A stretch of 64,000 bases of DNA from Massilia sp. Se16.2.3 (GTDB taxonomy: Bacteria > Pseudomonadota > Gammaproteobacteria > Burkholderiales > Burkholderiaceae_D): positions 744,001-808,000 of the forward strand of contig NZ_CP050451.1 in NCBI RefSeq assembly GCF_014171595.1, written 5' to 3'. The number at the start of each line of letters is the position of its first letter. Within the stretch, counting starts at the first letter, position 1. The position numbers were made by a program, and so were the translations under genes. Of this stretch, positions 61,059 through 64,000 are shown piece after piece. The notes beneath the pieces were generated by a model. It saw only the letters and a program-made list of their open reading frames with translations. It was not told the origin of the DNA and did not search any database.

Positions 61059-62090
61059 TCAGGACTGCAATTCAAATGCCAGTAATTCCACCAGGCGCGC
61101 CGCCGGCATCGGCCGTGCACGCGCATAGCCGGTACCAGCCCAGAGCGACATCAATTCGGTATCGCCGCTGGCCGCGGCCGCTGCCCGGATACTGCCGGTC
61201 AAGGCGTTCTGGACCGGATAAGGCGGCACCTGCCGCTCCACTTGCGCCATCTGGCGCATGAAACGGTTCTCGATGCCGCGTGCGTAGCGCCCCGAAAAAC
61301 TGCGCGTCAGCCGCGTCTGGTCGGCGCCGGCAAGCAGGCGCGCCTTGTAGGCCGGATGGATGCCGGACTCGTCGGTAACCAGGAAAGCCGAGCCCATCTG
61401 CACGGCACGGGCCCCAAGCGCCAGTGCGCGCCGGATATCGGCGCCGTCCATGATGCCGCCGGCGGCAATCACGGGGATGCGGACCGCCTGCACGACCTGC
61501 GGCCAGAGGGCGCTTGCCGTCAGCGTCGCGTCTTCCTGCCTGCCGATGAAGGTGCCGCGGTGGCCGCCCGCCTCGACCCCGGACGCGACCACCGCATCGG
61601 CGCCGATCGCCTGCCAGGCCAGCGCTTCCTCGACGGTGGTAACGGTACCGATGACGAGGATATCGGCCGCATGCAGGCGCTCGACCTGCTCGCTGCCGAG
61701 GATGCCGAAAGTGAAGCTGGCCACGGCTGGCCGCAGCGCCAGCAGGGTCTCGAACTGCGCGGCAAAATCCTCGCACCATTTTTTGGGGCGCGGCAGCTCG
61801 CTCCAGCCCAGGCTTTCCCAGATGGGACGCAAGAATTCGCCCGCCTGTGCCAACTGGTCTTCGCTCGGGGCTGGCGTACCCTGGATAAAAAAGTTCAGCA
61901 GGAAGGGCCGGCTGGTGAGGCTGCGAATACGGGCGACCTGCTCCTCGATCACCTGCGGCGCCAGCAGCGAGCCGGGCAGCGCACCCAGACCACCGGCATT
62001 CGATACGGCCGCGACCAGCTCGGGCGTGCAAGCGCCACCGGCCATCGGTCCCTGGATCACCGGTACCGGGAACAATGCATCGAATTCCAT
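61059..62090 (-). CDS. nitronate monooxygenase family protein
   Basis: At 343 aa it is an FMN TIM-barrel protein with VPVIQGPMAGGACTPELVAAVSNAGGLG at the start and DAVVASGVEAGGHRGTF, IPVIAAGGIMDGADIRRALALGA and QMGSAFLVTDES. This is the second copy in the window, distant in sequence from the one at 21.4 kb. The start is at 62090. It lies 12 bp before the GMC gene, so they are probably cotranscribed. Confidence 0.9.
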   Translation of the reverse strand: MEFDALFPVPVIQGPMAGGACTPELVAAVSNAGGLGALPGSLLAPQVIEEQVARIRSLTSRPFLLNFFIQGTPAPSEDQLAQAGEFLRPIWESLGWSELPRPKKWCEDFAAQFETLLALRPAVASFTFGILGSEQVERLHAADILVIGTVTTVEEALAWQAIGADAVVASGVEAGGHRGTFIGRQEDATLTASALWPQVVQAVRIPVIAAGGIMDGADIRRALALGARAVQMGSAFLVTDESGIHPAYKARLLAGADQTRLTRSFSGRYARGIENRFMRQMAQVERQVPPYPVQNALTGSIRAAAAASGDTELMSLWAGTGYARARPMPAARLVELLAFELQS

Positions 62091-62160
62091 GTCAGCCCCC
62101 TCCGCTCGTCAGTTGATGAAGGCAGCTTACCAGATCGTAAACGGAACGCCAGAGGGGCAT

Positions 62161-62391
62161 CTGTGGATAAGGTTCTTGATATCCACAGGAACGGTTTGTG
62201 CAGAAATGGCGCGTTTGGGGAGGCGCGAAAAATTGTCCAGATTCATCAACTGAGCGATACAGCGGCAACGCACCCGCTTATACCGCGTGTAAACCCATGA
62301 TTTCTTGTCTGTTAACCGGCTTATCCACAGAAAGTGCCACTTGTTAACACTACTACTAAACTTGTATACAGATATTGGTTGTAAACCTGAG
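62161..62391 (+). other. origin module 1
   Basis: DnaA boxes: TGTGGATAA (62162-62170, inverted), ATATCCACA (62179-62187) and a perfect TTATCCACA (62321-62329). After about 17 bp come the triplets ACACTACTACTAA (62347-62359) and the AT-rich CTTGTATACAGATATTGG (62361-62378) then GTAAAC. On the other strand the triplets read TAGTAGTAG, like DnaA-trios. Confidence 0.75.
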
Positions 62392-62566
62392 AGGCCTCGC
62401 GCGCCCTGCCTGGGAAAATATTTTTTGCTGCGCGCTCGAACTGTTGGGCTGATGCTGCAAAAGCCAACGCAGCGCTGGCAGCCTGGCGTCTCTTCCCTGT
62501 CGGCCTTGCCAGCTGACGCACGACAGCACTGCCGGCAACCCGAAAACCGCGCCCGCGGGAAGCAGG

Positions 62567-62796
62567 CTGTGGACAAGCTCATGCATATCCACAGGAAGGA
62601 ATGTGCAGAACGCGCGCGATTGCCGAGCTGCCGAAATCTGTCCGCATTCCGTGCAAACCCGATACACCGTTTGTTCAGCACATCAGGAATGACGTAAACC
62701 CTTGAGCCTGTGGAGAAAATCGGTCTTATCCACAGTTCGGAGGGCGTTTACTACTACTATCAATTTTGTATACATCTATTGTTATTAAACAGAAGA
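62567..62796 (+). other. origin module 2
   Basis: Boxes: TGTGGACAA (62568-62576, inverted), ATATCCACA (62585-62593), weak TGTGGAGAA (62709-62717, inverted), perfect TTATCCACA (62726-62734). A 12-nt spacer leads to TTTACTACTACTAT (62747-62760), then ATTTTGTATACATCTATTG and ATTAAAC. This is the cleanest box-spacer-trio-AT order of the three. Confidence 0.8.
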
Positions 62797-63252
62797 AGCC
62801 GGCGGCGCTGGAAAACCCCGAAGCGCTCGCGCCGGTTTGCGCTACTGCTGGCGCTGGCGCTGTCGCGACGCAGCCATTCGATGGTTTGGCAGGAAAAGAA
62901 GGGATGGCGCTCATTGCCCATGCCGGCAACCTGCATCCAGGAGCTTGAGGAAGGCCAACCGGACGGCTGCCGCACCGTCGATGCACGGAGTTCGGATCGC
63001 ACGAGCACACTGACGGCCCTGATCACGGCAGAGCACACTTCCGGCAAAAGATGGCGTCGTCGGTTCAGTAAGCGATCAGCAACACGCTTCAAGCTGAACA
63101 ACGGTAAGCGTATGAGGCAAGCTCCACTGCGCGATCAGACCTGTCGGACGCTCGCTGTCGGCAGTGGCAATGCGCACATGCCCGCAAAAGCGCGCTGCCG
63201 GCACCGGGTCACGGCCGTTTTGCCAGCGATAAGCGCTATCTGGCAGACCGGC

Positions 63253-63484
63253 CTGTGGACAAGCCGCTGCATATCTACAGGATCCGATGTGCAGAAACGC
63301 TGTTACTGGAAGCCCGCTGTTTTTTCTCCAACATCGGTGCAAGCGCGATACAGCGCTTGTCCAGCCAGTCGCGGATAGCGTAAGCCGCTGATCTTGTGGA
63401 GTAAACCAATCTTATCCACAAGAAGAGCTTCGTTTACTATCACTACCAGCTTTATATATACATTTATTACTGTAAACATCTGAA
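63253..63484 (+). other. origin module 3
   Basis: Boxes: TGTGGACAA (63254-63262, inverted), ATATCTACA (63271-63279), weak TGTGGAGTA (63395-63403, inverted), perfect TTATCCACA (63412-63420). A 12-nt spacer leads to TTTACTATCACTACC (63433-63447; triplets less regular), then the most AT-rich tract, TTTATATATACATTTATTAC, and GTAAAC. It sits 95 bp before mtnN. Confidence 0.75.
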
Positions 63485-63579
63485 AGCAGGGAAAAACGGG
63501 ACAACCCGTCTTCAGCCAAGCAAAACCGCTTGGAAAACACCGTTTTCAGACTCTTCAACCCATCAACAACATCAAATTC

Positions 63580-64000
63580 ATGCGTCTCGGGATCATCAGT
63601 GCACTACAAGAAGAACAGCAGGGGCTCGTGGAGGCCATGGAGAGGCCCTACAAGCTCATCCATGGTCAACGCGAGTACTGGGCTGGAACACTGTGGGAAA
63701 TCGACGCTGTGTGCGTTCTGTCGCGTATAGGCAAGGTTGCTGCCGCCATGACAGCCACCACGCTTGTGGAAAAGTTCGGAGTTACGCACATCCTGTTTAC
63801 CGGCGTGGCCGGTAGCGGCGACCCCAGCGTACGTGTCGGCGACATCGTCGTGGCCGATTCGCTGGTCCAGCACGACATGGATGCCAGCCCGCTGTTTCCC
63901 CGTTTCGAGGTGCCGCTGACGGGCTTGACCCATTTTCCGGCCGACCATCGCCTCAGCACGCAGCTGGCCGACGCCGCCGCTGCGTTCCTCGAGACCGAAT
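63580..64000 (+). CDS. mtnN: 5'-methylthioadenosine/S-adenosylhomocysteine nucleosidase, N-terminal part
   Basis: The gene runs off the window end after 140 residues. The start MRLGIISALQEEQQGL is the family start with the catalytic Glu region. Glycine-rich VLSRIGKVAAAMTATTLVEKFGVTHILFTGVAGSGDP and VRVGDIVVADSLVQHDMDAS match nucleosidases that cleave adenine from methylthioadenosine and S-adenosylhomocysteine. It points away from the origin modules. Confidence 0.9.
   Translation, partial: MRLGIISALQEEQQGLVEAMERPYKLIHGQREYWAGTLWEIDAVCVLSRIGKVAAAMTATTLVEKFGVTHILFTGVAGSGDPSVRVGDIVVADSLVQHDMDASPLFPRFEVPLTGLTHFPADHRLSTQLADAAAAFLETE

Larger units (their letters stand above)
62091..63579. other. 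candidate replication origin region (oriC), three modules
   Basis: This 1.49-kb stretch has no credible gene. Three diverged copies of one module lie in the same direction: 62161-62391, 62567-62796 and 63253-63484. In each, distances from the first box to the strong box are 158-159 bp. Flanking genes run away from it on both sides. parS is 11 kb off. dnaA itself is not in the window. The call as oriC is inference from boxes and layout; the repeat structure is directly visible. Confidence 0.75.

Noticed and set aside
62710..63378. Open frames of 60-220 codons in the origin region
   Set aside because: They run through the DnaA boxes and AT tracts, have no family-like residues, and the code usage is unlike nearby genes.

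Overview
The window is high-GC chromosomal DNA from a betaproteobacterium, most likely an Oxalobacteraceae member of the Massilia/Telluria type. The inference rests on the mnmG-rsmG-parA-parB-atpIBEFHAGDC order, on neighbours such as slmA, argB, kup, ettA and a PEP-CTERM/HAF protein, and on strong GC3 bias. No database search was possible. The right half looks like the neighbourhood of the chromosome replication origin.

Layout. 1-36 kb is a mixed housekeeping and accessory stretch: DUF885 end, gshA, a broken deacetylase-like gene, elaA, an MHS-family dicarboxylate permease, a HAF/PEP-CTERM protein, FKBP lipoprotein, kup, rarD, ettA, a REP-associated transposase, a small porin-like protein, alkB, several small conserved genes, an mgtC-like gene, an M24 aminopeptidase, hpt, nitronate monooxygenase, an MBL hydrolase/DUF1289/thioesterase operon, a polyhydroxyalkanoate-depolymerase-like esterase with an upstream small protein, argB, tRNA-Thr(GGT), a TraB/GumN protein, a HAD phosphatase, slmA, a pabB-pabC fusion, glutathione peroxidase, a CoA-binding protein, a serine beta-lactamase-fold protein, an amidase remnant and an IS remnant followed by two small inverted-repeat elements. 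From 36.7 kb come a TonB receptor, a small secreted twin-CX3C protein, the complete F1Fo ATP synthase operon with a strong promoter, parAB, rsmG, mnmG, three parS sites, a TSUP permease, an iron alcohol dehydrogenase, an alpha/beta hydrolase coupled to a Liv-type ABC transporter, a GMC oxidoreductase and a second nitronate monooxygenase.

The most striking region is 62.16-63.49 kb. This 1.3-kb gene-free stretch holds three diverged copies of one origin-like module. Each has an inverted DnaA-box pair, about 133 bp of spacer, a TTATCCACA (perfect DnaA) box, then a 12-nt spacer (unit 1 less exactly), DnaA-trio-like TAC/TAG triplets and an AT-rich tract. Nearly all genes from 39 to 62 kb point left and mtnN after the modules points right, as expected if forks leave from here. 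I read it as a three-module oriC near the par centromere.

The left 36 kb carries about ten single-base indels in eight otherwise well-preserved genes (several in G/C runs). The right 27 kb carries none that I found. This is either real decay or uneven consensus quality, and it affects how the broken genes should be read. Palindromic dispersed repeats occur at three or four loci, and one lies in frame inside a coding sequence.
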